A stretch of 64,000 nucleotides of DNA from Chitinispirillaceae bacterium (lineage in GTDB: Bacteria; Fibrobacterota; Chitinivibrionia; Chitinivibrionales; Chitinispirillaceae). Numbering within the stretch: the stretch's first letter is position 1; each line of letters starts with the position of its first letter. Under the pieces are notes generated by a model, which was given only the letters and a program-made list of their open reading frames with translations, was not told where the DNA came from and did no database searches. The position numbers and the translations under genes are program-made. The stretch spans positions 29,843 through 93,842 of the forward strand of contig JAFGDP010000023.1 of NCBI GenBank assembly GCA_016932075.1, in the 5' to 3' direction. This document shows, one piece after another, positions 34,442-43,408 of the stretch.

Positions 34442-34505
34442 CAGTCAGTCGAACAGTAAATACCGGCAATTATTATAGAATTGGGGAAAAGAGATAATTA
34501 ATTTT

Positions 34506-35297
34506 ATGGGACGCATGATAAAAAAAATCATGAACGCTCTTCTTTCCCCATTGCACCTCACCATCGGCCGACGGCTTCCCGGAGGACTTCTCATCGACCC
34601 GGCGCGGCAGCATCTGTTCGAATATGCCTACCGAACCGTTCGCTCCAACACCATGCTGAACCGTCAACGCCTTTCACTGCTCTTTGAACTTGCCGAGCAT
34701 TGCACCAAGGCGAGCGTTACCGGCTCGTTTGTCGAGTGCGGGGTATGGAAAGGCGGAGCTGCCGGGATGATATGCTGCGCGCTTCAAAACACAACCCAGT
34801 ACCGTGATCTGCATTTGTTCGATGTGTTTGATGACATCGGAGAACCGGACTGGCGCATTGATGGCGAGCGCGCAATTCGCGAGGCCGGGGGAAAGGAACG
34901 GGCGCAGGGACGACTTCAGCCGTTAAAGGGAATATATAACCGTGTGGGCGGACATGGAACCGAAGAGGCATGCCGTGTTCTTCTCGAACAGGGGATCGGC
35001 TGGCCATCAGAGCGGATCCATGTTCATCAGGGCTGGTTTCAGGAAATCCTGCCGCGGGTGAGCATAGAAATCGGACCGATTGCACTTTTACATCTTGATG
35101 CCGACTGGTATGCGTCCACCAAAATTTGTCTCGATACCCTGTATGACCGTGTTTCCAAGGGCGGGTGCGTGGTCATCGACGACTACGGTGGATATGACGG
35201 GTGCAGAAAGGCGGTTGACGAGTTCCTTGTCAATCGTCGCTTGCAACCGTTTCGTAACCATGTCGACGAGGAGTGCGTGTATTGGTTCAAGGAGTAA
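34506..35297 (+). CDS. TylF/MycF-family O-methyltransferase
   Basis: 263 residues from the ATG at 34506; a second ATG four codons in (34518 region) is possible because neither has a strong ribosome site. SAM-binding motif I is FVECGVWKGGAAG (about residue 77) and the strand-2 acid is in HLFDVFDD. The metal/catalytic Asp residues lie in HLDADWYASTK and VIDDYGGYDG, the hallmark of the metal-dependent TylF family. Members methylate sugar hydroxyls in macrolides and surface glycans. Here the substrate may be an exopolysaccharide sugar. A non-coding RNA promoter starts nine bases after its stop. Confidence 0.88.
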   Translation: MGRMIKKIMNALLSPLHLTIGRRLPGGLLIDPARQHLFEYAYRTVRSNTMLNRQRLSLLFELAEHCTKASVTGSFVECGVWKGGAAGMICCALQNTTQYRDLHLFDVFDDIGEPDWRIDGERAIREAGGKERAQGRLQPLKGIYNRVGGHGTEEACRVLLEQGIGWPSERIHVHQGWFQEILPRVSIEIGPIALLHLDADWYASTKICLDTLYDRVSKGGCVVIDDYGGYDGCRKAVDEFLVNRRLQPFRNHVDEECVYWFKE

Positions 35298-35305
35298 AAA
35301 ACCAC

Positions 35306-35334
35306 TTGAATTTTTTTTCTTTAGCGGATATAAT
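35306..35334 (+). promoter_or_regulatory. Near-consensus sigma-70 promoter
   Basis: TTGAAT (35306-35311) and a perfect TATAAT (35329-35334) are separated by exactly 17 bases. It is the best promoter in the window. Transcription should begin near 35341, directly before a hairpin-rich non-coding region. Confidence 0.8.
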
Positions 35335-35340
35335 GGAAAA

Positions 35341-35645
35341 TGTCGGTCCCGTGCGAAGCTCATAACTTAAAGGAGGTGTGACACCGTACGGGATGAAAAT
35401 ACGTTTCTGACCCGGGTATTCTCGTACTACCCGGAAGGGTCGGCGTGTGCCGCAAGGAGCCCCATACCGGGCGAGTTTGTTATTAATAGAGATCGCCCCA
35501 CAGGAAGACCTGCAATCGCGGGGGCAGCTGGTTCGCCCCCAGTACCAATCGAGCGGGTGCACCTGGGATGCGGCAACAGGCGGCGCGCGAAAGATGCAAG
35601 AAACACTATGAAAAGGAAGGTGTAAACGCCTTCCTTTTCTGTTTT
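35341..35645 (+). ncRNA. Structured non-coding RNA of unassigned family
   Basis: About 300 nt between a near-consensus promoter and an intrinsic terminator, with no convincing open frame. Stems seen by eye: 35347-35355 with 35385-35393 (9 bp, one G-U); 35409-35418 with 35428-35441 (10 bp, GGAA bulge); CGGC-GTGT-GCCG at 35441-35452; 35469-35474 with 35493-35498; CAGG-AAGA-CCTG at 35501-35512; 35520-35525 with 35535-35540 (GGGGGC/GCCCCC). I looked for the conserved parts of tmRNA, SRP RNA, RNase P RNA and 6S RNA, and for cobalamin, TPP and SAM riboswitches; none fits. No downstream plus-strand gene exists, so it is a free-standing RNA and not a leader. Confidence 0.75.
35610..35645 (+). terminator. 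Intrinsic terminator of the non-coding RNA
   Basis: An 11-bp perfect stem (35610-35620 with 35629-35639; GAAAAGGAAGG/CCTTCCTTTTC) with an 8-base loop leads into TTTTCTGTTTT. It also stands 12 bases beyond the end of the minus-strand gene at 35657 and could serve that side too. Confidence 0.88.
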
Positions 35646-35656
35646 CGCGGCCATGC

Positions 35657-37696
35657 TTAAAAAGAAACACCCGTGGTTTTCAACTCCTCACCAGAAAACA
35701 CCCATGCCATGGGATACCCCCGGCTTGAAATAGTAAAGAGTGGACTGACTGTTTTGGGAAACAGCAAACGATCAGCAATAAAATTATAGCGATTCAGTAG
35801 AAACAACGTTGAACAGTCATAGCGCACCTGGGACCGCATGCAGATTTTACCCTGCCAGGCAAGCTCCTTTTCAACATCCCGGGAATACTGCAACGAATCG
35901 CTTATCACATACTTTATGTCAAATGGCAGCTCCCCTGAAAACGTAAGATAGTCTCCCGCATAATAGCTGTACAGGGTAAGTCTGTTGCGTTCTGCGCACA
36001 CGCGGTCTGATCCCGACACAAGCAGTGCTTCAATTTTCCTGCCCGCCAGCATGACGCCCTCTCCCCACCCGCACCAGGAGGGATTACCTCGCGTCGGTTC
36101 CGGTACAACATCGGGAAATGAGGACCAGAACGGCCTGAAGCTTGAAAAAACCGGCCGGAAGGGTATGACCTCTACAACAAGCACCATAAGTACACATAGT
36201 GTCAGGAGCCACGCCCGTGCAAGGGAAATGCGTGCGAGGGTACGAGTGAAATGGAGGACGACGATAATGACTATGCAGAACAGAGGAATATTAAAGTAAC
36301 GGTTCCCCACAGGTAGCTGTAAAGCGCCCCATACCACAGGGACCAGAAAGAAAGCACCAAGCGCCGCGCTCTCATACCAGGGTACCGGAATGCGTCCGCT
36401 TATCATACGCCTCACCACTATTATTGTCAGAATCATGCACCAGAACGCAGTCGGCAGCGCATTTACAAATACCGCACACGCATAACCAATGGAAGCCAAA
36501 AAATGCGCGGCCGGCGCGGTCGTGCCGAAGTGGGTCACTATATTGTTAAAAGGTTTTGTATGGAAAAAGGGAAGATCCGCTCCCGGTGCAAGATAGCAAA
36601 AATAATGGCGGACCGTATAGGTGGAAACGATACCGATACAGAGAATCGCAAAAGGTAAAAACCGGGAACAGGCAACGACGAGACGTTGCCATTGGTCCTT
36701 TCTGGCGGTTATGCGGCAAGCGATTCGGTACCCGGCAAGCAGCGCGCACGATCCTGCCCAAACCAGGAGAAGGAAAAGCCCAAGCAAGATCAAATGGCGG
36801 GTATAGGAAAATCCAACAGCGACATCTATTCCGCATGCAAATCGCAAGAGCGGTAGAACAAACCCTAAAAACGGATCAATGGTGCGCACCACAAACGATC
36901 GCGGAAAATCGCCGCTGCCTGAAAGACCGACGATTGCGACGCAAAACAGACCGGTTGCGAGAGCACCGGCAACACCTCGAAGACTATGAAAAAACACTGT
37001 ACCGAGCGCACCTGCGCTTAAGTGACGTGTAAACACGACACCATACAGGAGAAAGCATATAAGCAGGATTGGCGACGCCGATACCTTTTCCTGGGCGGCA
37101 AGGTAGGCGCAAACCACGGCAACAATCGCACGTATGCCGGATCGCTTTTCCTGTGCGTCGGCCATGAACAGAAGCGCAAGGCACCCGCACAGCATGCTGA
37201 GCAGGTCATAGTTGAACACCTTGAAAGAAAAAGCTGCAACCGGGAGTAACAATGTCGCGTAAAAAAAAAGCAGCGAATAGAGAAAAAAAACCGGTTGTGC
37301 AGAGAGCCGGAAAAAAAGAACGCGGTGCATGATCAGCAACAGAATAAAACCGAGAAAAAAATGACCGAGCTTGAGCATCATTTTCAGGTGTGTATCGCCC
37401 GGCATGAAAACCGCCCGTGCAATCCGGGAAAACGCCCCTAAAAATGCGTCGCTGGTACGGTTTCCCATTCCGTACCACTGTCCCATATAGTGAAAATCCA
37501 AGTCCGCGGTCTCCCGGATTATGTAAATCTCGTCAAAGGTCAAAAACTGTGTCGTGATTTCAACCGGGAAGTAGAGCGCTGGGGCAATCGCGCACGCAAG
37601 TACCAGCGAACGCTTCACCTGCCGTATACAGAAATAAAAATAGCCGGCAAGAACGGCAAACAGCACGAAAAGAAACAGTATTTCCGGAAGGTTCAT
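35657..37696 (-). CDS. Large polytopic membrane protein, possibly a GT-C-type glycosyltransferase
   Basis: 679 residues, ATG at 37696. About twelve hydrophobic helices occupy residues 1-500; a soluble C-terminal part of about 170 residues follows. The first large loop contains FDEIYIIRETADLD, an acidic motif in the place where GT-C and PMT-type transferases bind a lipid-linked sugar. No family is recognised with certainty. It lies downstream of the sodium:solute symporter with a gap of about 95 bases and may not belong to the same transcript. Confidence 0.75.
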   Translation of the reverse strand: MNLPEILFLFVLFAVLAGYFYFCIRQVKRSLVLACAIAPALYFPVEITTQFLTFDEIYIIRETADLDFHYMGQWYGMGNRTSDAFLGAFSRIARAVFMPGDTHLKMMLKLGHFFLGFILLLIMHRVLFFRLSAQPVFFLYSLLFFYATLLLPVAAFSFKVFNYDLLSMLCGCLALLFMADAQEKRSGIRAIVAVVCAYLAAQEKVSASPILLICFLLYGVVFTRHLSAGALGTVFFHSLRGVAGALATGLFCVAIVGLSGSGDFPRSFVVRTIDPFLGFVLPLLRFACGIDVAVGFSYTRHLILLGLFLLLVWAGSCALLAGYRIACRITARKDQWQRLVVACSRFLPFAILCIGIVSTYTVRHYFCYLAPGADLPFFHTKPFNNIVTHFGTTAPAAHFLASIGYACAVFVNALPTAFWCMILTIIVVRRMISGRIPVPWYESAALGAFFLVPVVWGALQLPVGNRYFNIPLFCIVIIVVLHFTRTLARISLARAWLLTLCVLMVLVVEVIPFRPVFSSFRPFWSSFPDVVPEPTRGNPSWCGWGEGVMLAGRKIEALLVSGSDRVCAERNRLTLYSYYAGDYLTFSGELPFDIKYVISDSLQYSRDVEKELAWQGKICMRSQVRYDCSTLFLLNRYNFIADRLLFPKTVSPLFTISSRGYPMAWVFSGEELKTTGVSF

Positions 37697-37792
37697 ATTA
37701 CCACAGCAACGTCGCGTATCGTATGTCGCACAACCGCATATTCACCGTTAAATGTCTTCGCCGGCATTCCTGAAACCGACAGATGAATTGTA

Positions 37793-39256
37793 TCATGACG
37801 GTGAGGAGGCGTCGATTTTCTCCTTGCGCAGCAAACTGACAATAATAATCATACATAACGCCCCAAAAAATGCCGGGATTAACTCATACACGCCGGTGCT
37901 CTCCTTGAGCCACAATTTCCATACGATAACAATCAGCGTGCCGGAGATCATGCCGGTAACAATCCCGACCTTCCTTGTTCTCTTCCAGTAAAGGGATAAA
38001 ATCAATGCCGGCCCGAATGATGCGCCGAGCCCGCCCCACGCAAACAGAACCAGCCAAAAAACCAGATCCTTGGCAGCAGAAGCCAGGATCAGCGCGACGA
38101 TCCCGGAAAGAACAACCACGATCCTGCTCAAAAGGAGCTTCTGCTTCTCCTCAAGGACACCCTCTTTTCTGATGACCTTTTCATACAGATCACGCACAAA
38201 CGTGGACGCCACGACCAGAAGCTGAGAATCCGCCGTGGAAAGGATTGCGGCAAAAATACCGCCGACCAGAATGCCATACATTATTGGACCAAAGTACTGT
38301 GATGAAAGCACCAGATAAACCATTTCTGGATCATTGTCAGGAAGATGGGCAAGATCGGGAACCGCAATCCTGCCGATAATGCCGATACACAGCGCCCCCA
38401 TGCCGAGCATGATATTCCAGAATGTTCCGATAACTGCCGAATGGGTAAGGTTCCTTGCATTGTTGATTGACATATACCGGACAACGATATGCGGCTGGCC
38501 CGGCGAACCCAGACCGATACCGACAAATCCAAGCATCATGCCTGCTCCAAGGGAAAACGGATTGAAATACCCCGGTTTCATTCCATCTACCATTCCGGCA
38601 ACAACGCCGGGCCCACCAAGCTTCATGACGCCAACAATCGGCAGAATCACCAATCCCAGAAGCATGATGACCGCGCGCACGACATCATTGTAGGATACCG
38701 CGACAAAGCCGCCAAGAACCATATAGATTAGAATCAGCAGGCCGGAAATGATAAGCGATGAGACGAACGGGATATTCAGCGCCGTTGAAAGGGTCTTGGC
38801 GCCCGCATTAAACTGTGCCGCCACATACGCTATGATGAAAATAGTTATGATGAAAACCCCGGTTATACGAATTAAATTCCTTGTGTCGCGAAACCGTGAT
38901 TCAAAATAATCAAGCAGGGTGATCGCACCTGTCGCCTGGGTCTCGTTTCGCAGCCTTTTCCCTATATATATAAATTGAAGCGCTTCCACCGTGATATATC
39001 CAACAATGGCCCATACGGCGCCAAGGCCGAGCGAATATGCCATACCGCTCACCCCGAGCACCAGCCATGACGACCGTCCTGAAGATACGGCGGACAGCGC
39101 AACAACAAATCGTCCCATTGCCCTGCCGCCCACAAAAAAATCAGCCTGATTCCTGGTCTTAAACAGCGCATACAGGCCTATGGCAAGGGGAAAGAGCAGG
39201 GTAAGGATAAAAATGGTGAGCGCGACAGGGTCTCTCAGCTTCTCATACACATCCAT
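37793..39256 (-). CDS. Sodium:solute symporter (SSS family, PutP-like)
   Basis: 487 residues from the ATG at 39256, behind AAGGATGG. Thirteen or so membrane helices are expected, and the sequence has the SSS pattern: FFVGGRAMGRFVVALSAVSSGRSSWL in the first third, FNAGAKTLSTAL, and GLGSPGQPHIVVRYMSI in the middle, then AILSTADSQLLVVAS, which carries the Ser/Thr residues of the second sodium site. The closest named subgroup by eye is the proline symporter, but in this locus a sugar or sugar acid is also possible. Confidence 0.9.
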   Translation of the reverse strand: MDVYEKLRDPVALTIFILTLLFPLAIGLYALFKTRNQADFFVGGRAMGRFVVALSAVSSGRSSWLVLGVSGMAYSLGLGAVWAIVGYITVEALQFIYIGKRLRNETQATGAITLLDYFESRFRDTRNLIRITGVFIITIFIIAYVAAQFNAGAKTLSTALNIPFVSSLIISGLLILIYMVLGGFVAVSYNDVVRAVIMLLGLVILPIVGVMKLGGPGVVAGMVDGMKPGYFNPFSLGAGMMLGFVGIGLGSPGQPHIVVRYMSINNARNLTHSAVIGTFWNIMLGMGALCIGIIGRIAVPDLAHLPDNDPEMVYLVLSSQYFGPIMYGILVGGIFAAILSTADSQLLVVASTFVRDLYEKVIRKEGVLEEKQKLLLSRIVVVLSGIVALILASAAKDLVFWLVLFAWGGLGASFGPALILSLYWKRTRKVGIVTGMISGTLIVIVWKLWLKESTGVYELIPAFFGALCMIIIVSLLRKEKIDASSPS

Positions 39257-39435
39257 AACTATCCATCCTTACCTGTTGTGCTTCGACGCGCAGCGACCGG
39301 ACCTTGCAATGGAGAATCCATAACTCGCAAACGGCCATAGATATCAGGAAAATAAATAACGGAATGTAATATTCCGGAAGGTACGCTTCTTCATGAAGAA
39401 TGGAAAACCCGGCAGGAAAACGGTGATCGTGGAAA

Positions 39436-40851
39436 TTATAATGGTTTCACCCTGAAGAATCTGTTTTTCTTCTTCTTCTTAAACAGCCCCTTGAATCGTG
39501 GGCTCGTGTGAGGAAGGGGACCGCCCACAGCGCATCGCTTGGTATAAAGATAGGTTGCGATGTTCTTCATGTCCTGAGAGATGGTGGTGCAGGAAAGTGA
39601 AAACGGCGGCAAGGCAACGGTATGGTTCGAATCATTAAGAATGCCTGAAAATGCAAACCGCACACGATAATTGTTCGTCGTATCCCAGTTGACCGTAAAG
39701 ATACTGACGTTGTCCGCAGAATCCTTGTACGCGTACACCCTGACATGGTCATTCACCTTTTCGCAATGAACGCATATCGGCTTTATATAATCGGAGAACA
39801 GCTTGTAGGTGAAAAAAATGGGATTCTTCCGCGATGCGATAAAACCGAGCTTCCACCCTTCCCTGATTCCCCATGGCATGATGGAAAAAAGGCCGTTCTG
39901 GCTGCTCGATACGCCGATAAAATCGGCAAACCAGAGTCCTGCTGCAAAGGTACCCGGTGATGCGTCATGTATGGACTTCTTCGGATCGCCGTCCCAGGTG
40001 ATGTTCGTCTCACCGATCACCAGCGGAAGCGTCTTTCCTTGTGCGTTTTTATCGATAAGCAACCGTGTCTGCCGGTAAAAATCCACGATCTCATCGTACT
40101 GCCTCCTGACGCGCTCATAGGTGCATTGACCCGCGGTCAACGGGTAGTAATGAATCGAGATCATGTCCATATTGTCTTTACACTTGGCCACAAAATCCGG
40201 TACCCACCCGTCCCGGTTCCATGAATGTTCAAGGCCGGTGATGATGATGTCGGGGAATTGTTTTTTGATCGCCGACGCAACGGCATTGAAGTCCCTGCAA
40301 TAATCAGCCACCCCGTAGTCGGCACAATGTCCTGCCCGGTATTCGGGATTCGTCGCAAGATTGGAAGCGTAAATGTCCGGTTCGTTGCCGATCGACACAT
40401 GCTTGAGACCGCCGATTGTCTTGAAATAGCTGATCATATCGAGCGCGATTGCGATCCGCTCGTCAGTCGTTTTCTGGCCTGCTATCTGCACCTGCAACAG
40501 CGGCTGAGCGCCGATCTTCTGCGCATAGCGGTTGAATTTAGCCATGTACCCGTTGATCAGCTTGTCTGGATGCCCGAGATCCGCCTGCATTCCGCCAAAA
40601 CGCAGCAAGGCAATGTTAAGTTCCCTGACCTGCGATTCCGTGCCGCTGACCAGGTCCCCCCAGCTCGGGCACCACTGCCAATAATTATGGCCGAAAAAAC
40701 AGCCGGAGAGCGAGCTCATGACCGTGTCACCACGTATGGATGCGTTTATAGTGCGTGATGAAGGCGATGCTGCGATTGCGGAACATATAAAAAGGACCGA
40801 GACCACCCGCGCGCCAATATACCAATTTCTTGATCCCTGGGTCAGGAACAT
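39436..40851 (-). CDS. Exported clan GH-A glycoside hydrolase
   Basis: 471 residues from the ATG at 40851; a GTG one codon earlier is also possible. A signal peptide of about 30 residues precedes a TIM-barrel domain. The acid/base Glu is in HVSIGNEPDIY (about residue 157) and the nucleophile Glu in PLVIGETNITWD (about residue 285), a spacing typical of clan GH-A families such as 39, 51 or 79; I cannot choose. The end of the protein is unusual: a very basic FKKKKKNRFF segment. It follows the GH94 genes and should act outside the cytoplasm on a plant-type glycan. Confidence 0.78.
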   Translation of the reverse strand: MFLTQGSRNWYIGARVVSVLFICSAIAASPSSRTINASIRGDTVMSSLSGCFFGHNYWQWCPSWGDLVSGTESQVRELNIALLRFGGMQADLGHPDKLINGYMAKFNRYAQKIGAQPLLQVQIAGQKTTDERIAIALDMISYFKTIGGLKHVSIGNEPDIYASNLATNPEYRAGHCADYGVADYCRDFNAVASAIKKQFPDIIITGLEHSWNRDGWVPDFVAKCKDNMDMISIHYYPLTAGQCTYERVRRQYDEIVDFYRQTRLLIDKNAQGKTLPLVIGETNITWDGDPKKSIHDASPGTFAAGLWFADFIGVSSSQNGLFSIMPWGIREGWKLGFIASRKNPIFFTYKLFSDYIKPICVHCEKVNDHVRVYAYKDSADNVSIFTVNWDTTNNYRVRFAFSGILNDSNHTVALPPFSLSCTTISQDMKNIATYLYTKRCAVGGPLPHTSPRFKGLFKKKKKNRFFRVKPL

Positions 40852-40912
40852 CACCGCGTTCCCCGACGCTTCAAAGCGCTGTTCTCAGGCAATGAATACC
40901 ATTTCTTCGCCA

Positions 40913-43324
40913 TCACCCCAGCACCACCTCAACCGTCACCGTCTCCCCCTCCTTTGCAAGCGGGATAAGGATGCCCTTCTGCGACACGCCGTTCACCGTG
41001 AGCGAGGAGACGCCTCTGTTTGTATGGGCCGGATTCTTTACCGAAATACGGTATGCAGCACCCCTGAATTTCCGCTCGGCGGTAAAACCGTCCCATGATG
41101 ATGGAATGCAGGGATCAACCATGAGGCCGTTGTAGGAGGGCCTGATACCGAGAAGGTACCCGGTCACGGCCTGGTAGCACCACGATGCGGTACCCGAGAG
41201 CCAGGAGTTGCGCCCCAGGCCGAACTGCGGGTGCTCGTTACCAAGAATGTTCTGTGCATATACGTACGGCTCGACCTCGTATTCGTCAATATTATCGTTC
41301 TTTTTCGCCGGATTGATCTGGTTATAATAATCATAGGCATGATCGCCGCTGCCGAGCAGCGCCTCCGCGATCACGACCCAGGGATTGGTATGCAGGAAAA
41401 TGCCGCCGTTCTCCTTTGCGCCGGGCGGATAGGTGCTGATGCCGCCCTTTGACGGATCAAACCCGTCAAACCCCGGGGTGGAGAGCTTCAGTCCCTTGGA
41501 GGTATTGAGCTGGGCGCGAGCCGAATCGAGCGCGATCCTGCCGCGTTCCGCGGATGCAAACCCCGCAATGACCGGCCATGACTGGGCATTGAGATAGATT
41601 TTGCCGTGCTCGTTTGCGCGCGAACCCAGGGGCGTGCCGTCGGCGTCGAAGTAGCGGACGTACCACTCACCGTCCCACGCCTGATCGTTTACCCGGCTCT
41701 TCATTGCGCTGTAATCAGCTGAATACTCGTCGACCCATCCCCTCTTTCCCAGCACGCCGGCCAATTCGATCATTTCAAGAAGCGCCTTGCCGTAGAGGCA
41801 TGCGTTAAAGATCGATTCCGCTCCGGCGCGGAGGTTCACGCAGTCGTTCCAGTCCGCGAACCCGAGCAGGGGCAGGCCGCGCGCGCCCCGGTTCTCCTGA
41901 GTAAAATGCAGTGCCCGGCGGAGATGGTCGATCACGTCTCCCGTATCAACCGGGCCGCCCTTGCGGTTTTTCTCGTAGTACGGCACCCTCTCCCTCAGGA
42001 AGGCCAAATCGCCGCTTTCCTTGACGTATGCGGTGACGGCGAGCACGATCCACAAATGGTCGTCGCCGTAGTACCGGGGGCGGTCCGGAAGCTCGTGCGC
42101 GTCGCCCATTGACGCCTCCATGCTCAGCGGGTTGAACTGGTGCATGGCGGACCCGTTGCAGCGCTGCATGGAAAGAAGTTTTCGCAGGAGCCCCTTTGCC
42201 TCGCCGGGCATATGGCCCGCCACTCCCATCACATCCTGCGAGCTGTCGCGAAACCCCAGCCCTCTCGTCCCAAGCCCAAGCTGGTAATAGGAAAGATACC
42301 GCGACCAGTTGTACGTGACGAAGCACTGCCGCGGATTGTGTACATTGATCATGCTGTTCAGCGCTTCGTCGGGCGTGTGCACCTGCATGGTGCCGAGATA
42401 GCGGTCCCAGAACGCTGCCAGGGCCAGGATGCTTGCATCGACTTCCGGTCCGCTTCTGAACCGTTCGATCAACGGCATGGCTTTTTCAACGCTCGCTTCC
42501 TGGCCGAGCAGGGTAATGATCCGGCGCTCCTCGCCCGGTTCGAGCACGCCGAGGCGGTGCATGAGCGCGGCGATGTTGTCGCCGCGGCTGGCCTCGTAAT
42601 TGTCAAGCTCATCCCCCTCGAGCATGAGCGGCCGCTTCCACGTCCCGTATTCATTGTCGCCGAGAAACCGCTTCCGGTCGGTGGCAAATGATGATGCGGG
42701 AACGTTCGACGTAAAAAAGTTGACGTTCGTGTCGCGCTTCATGAACGCATACTGGATCAGTACGCGCAGATTGGAGCCGTCGGTCCTGCAGCGGGACTGC
42801 ATGGTCTGCGGCACCCAGTCGGCGTTGGTGTACTGCTTGACCGCATCAAAATGGGTATACTCGATGACGGGAATGCTGTCTATGTCGAGCGGTGCAGGGG
42901 AGATATTGGTGATCCGAATATCGCGCAGCTCAACCTGCGCATCGAGCGGAACGAAGATGCGGCAGTCGGTCCGCACACCAGAAAACTCCGTGATGATGCG
43001 GGTGTAGCCCAGGCCCACGCGGCATTCGAACCGGTCATACGGGTCGAGCGTGGGCACAAAAAACGGCGAGAACACCCGGTAGCCGCCCTTCCCCCTGATC
43101 CGGCAGTACAGGGTCTCGCCCTTGAACTCGGACGACGGCATCTGCTGGATATACTTGGTGATGCGGTTGAGCGACGGATCTCCCTTACAGATAAGCGCGC
43201 CTCCGGTATGGTCTACAAAACCGCCGAACGCGAGCGTGCCGATGTAGTTGATCCATTTAACCGGCGTTTTCGGATTGGTGATTACATACTCCCGCGCCGC
43301 ATCATCAAAGTAGCCGTAGTTCAT
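40913..43324 (-). CDS. GH94 disaccharide phosphorylase of undetermined specificity
   Basis: 803 residues, ATG at 43324 after AAGGA. The whole sequence aligns with GH94: MNYGYFDDAAREYVIT at the start, GLGFRDSSQDVMG, the catalytic Asp in GFADWNDCVNL, a phosphate/active-site segment ISTYPPGAKENGGIF and the C-terminal DPCIPSSWDGF. It differs clearly from the cellobiose phosphorylase next to it in the substrate region (an extra HELPDRPRYYGDDHLW stretch). It is cytoplasmic, with no signal peptide. Candidates include cellobionate-, laminaribiose- or chitobiose-type phosphorylase. Confidence 0.88.
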   Translation of the reverse strand: MNYGYFDDAAREYVITNPKTPVKWINYIGTLAFGGFVDHTGGALICKGDPSLNRITKYIQQMPSSEFKGETLYCRIRGKGGYRVFSPFFVPTLDPYDRFECRVGLGYTRIITEFSGVRTDCRIFVPLDAQVELRDIRITNISPAPLDIDSIPVIEYTHFDAVKQYTNADWVPQTMQSRCRTDGSNLRVLIQYAFMKRDTNVNFFTSNVPASSFATDRKRFLGDNEYGTWKRPLMLEGDELDNYEASRGDNIAALMHRLGVLEPGEERRIITLLGQEASVEKAMPLIERFRSGPEVDASILALAAFWDRYLGTMQVHTPDEALNSMINVHNPRQCFVTYNWSRYLSYYQLGLGTRGLGFRDSSQDVMGVAGHMPGEAKGLLRKLLSMQRCNGSAMHQFNPLSMEASMGDAHELPDRPRYYGDDHLWIVLAVTAYVKESGDLAFLRERVPYYEKNRKGGPVDTGDVIDHLRRALHFTQENRGARGLPLLGFADWNDCVNLRAGAESIFNACLYGKALLEMIELAGVLGKRGWVDEYSADYSAMKSRVNDQAWDGEWYVRYFDADGTPLGSRANEHGKIYLNAQSWPVIAGFASAERGRIALDSARAQLNTSKGLKLSTPGFDGFDPSKGGISTYPPGAKENGGIFLHTNPWVVIAEALLGSGDHAYDYYNQINPAKKNDNIDEYEVEPYVYAQNILGNEHPQFGLGRNSWLSGTASWCYQAVTGYLLGIRPSYNGLMVDPCIPSSWDGFTAERKFRGAAYRISVKNPAHTNRGVSSLTVNGVSQKGILIPLAKEGETVTVEVVLG

Positions 43325-43344
43325 TGTATTTCCTTTTTGCTTAG

Positions 43345-43408
43345 CTCCCCTTCCCCCTTCTCTTTTTTAAAGGAGAGGGGGGATGGGGTTGGGGGATGAG
43401 GGGTGAGG
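43345..43408. repeat. GC-rich palindromic repeat, copy A
   Basis: A pyrimidine-rich arm (CTCCCCTTCCCCCTTCTC) and a purine-rich arm (from AAAGGAGAGGGG onwards) form an imperfect hairpin in the gap between the two GH94 genes. The right end, GGGGTGAGGT, abuts the stop codon of the cellobiose phosphorylase, as copy C does at another gene. Confidence 0.65.

Larger units (their letters stand above)
34083..34505. other. Divergent intergenic region, AT-rich
   Basis: This 423-base region separates the envelope-machine operon from the TylF-type methyltransferase. It is visibly more AT-rich than its surroundings and holds a candidate promoter towards the operon (34107-34136) and one inverted repeat (34417-34441). 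No credible gene was found. Confidence 0.6.

Noticed and set aside
35392..35409. A five-codon peptide (ATG AAA ATA CGT TTC TGA) after an AAGGAGG at 35370-35376 inside the RNA
   Set aside because: The spacing of about 15 bases is too long and the GGAGG-GTG region pairs in a hairpin; kept only as a remote possibility of a leader peptide.
35341..35645. tmRNA, SRP RNA, RNase P RNA or 6S RNA
   Set aside because: No tRNA-like ends or tag frame, no GGAAGG-type SRP tetraloop domain in context, no RNase P P4 conserved parts, and the 5' and 3' ends do not pair as in 6S RNA.
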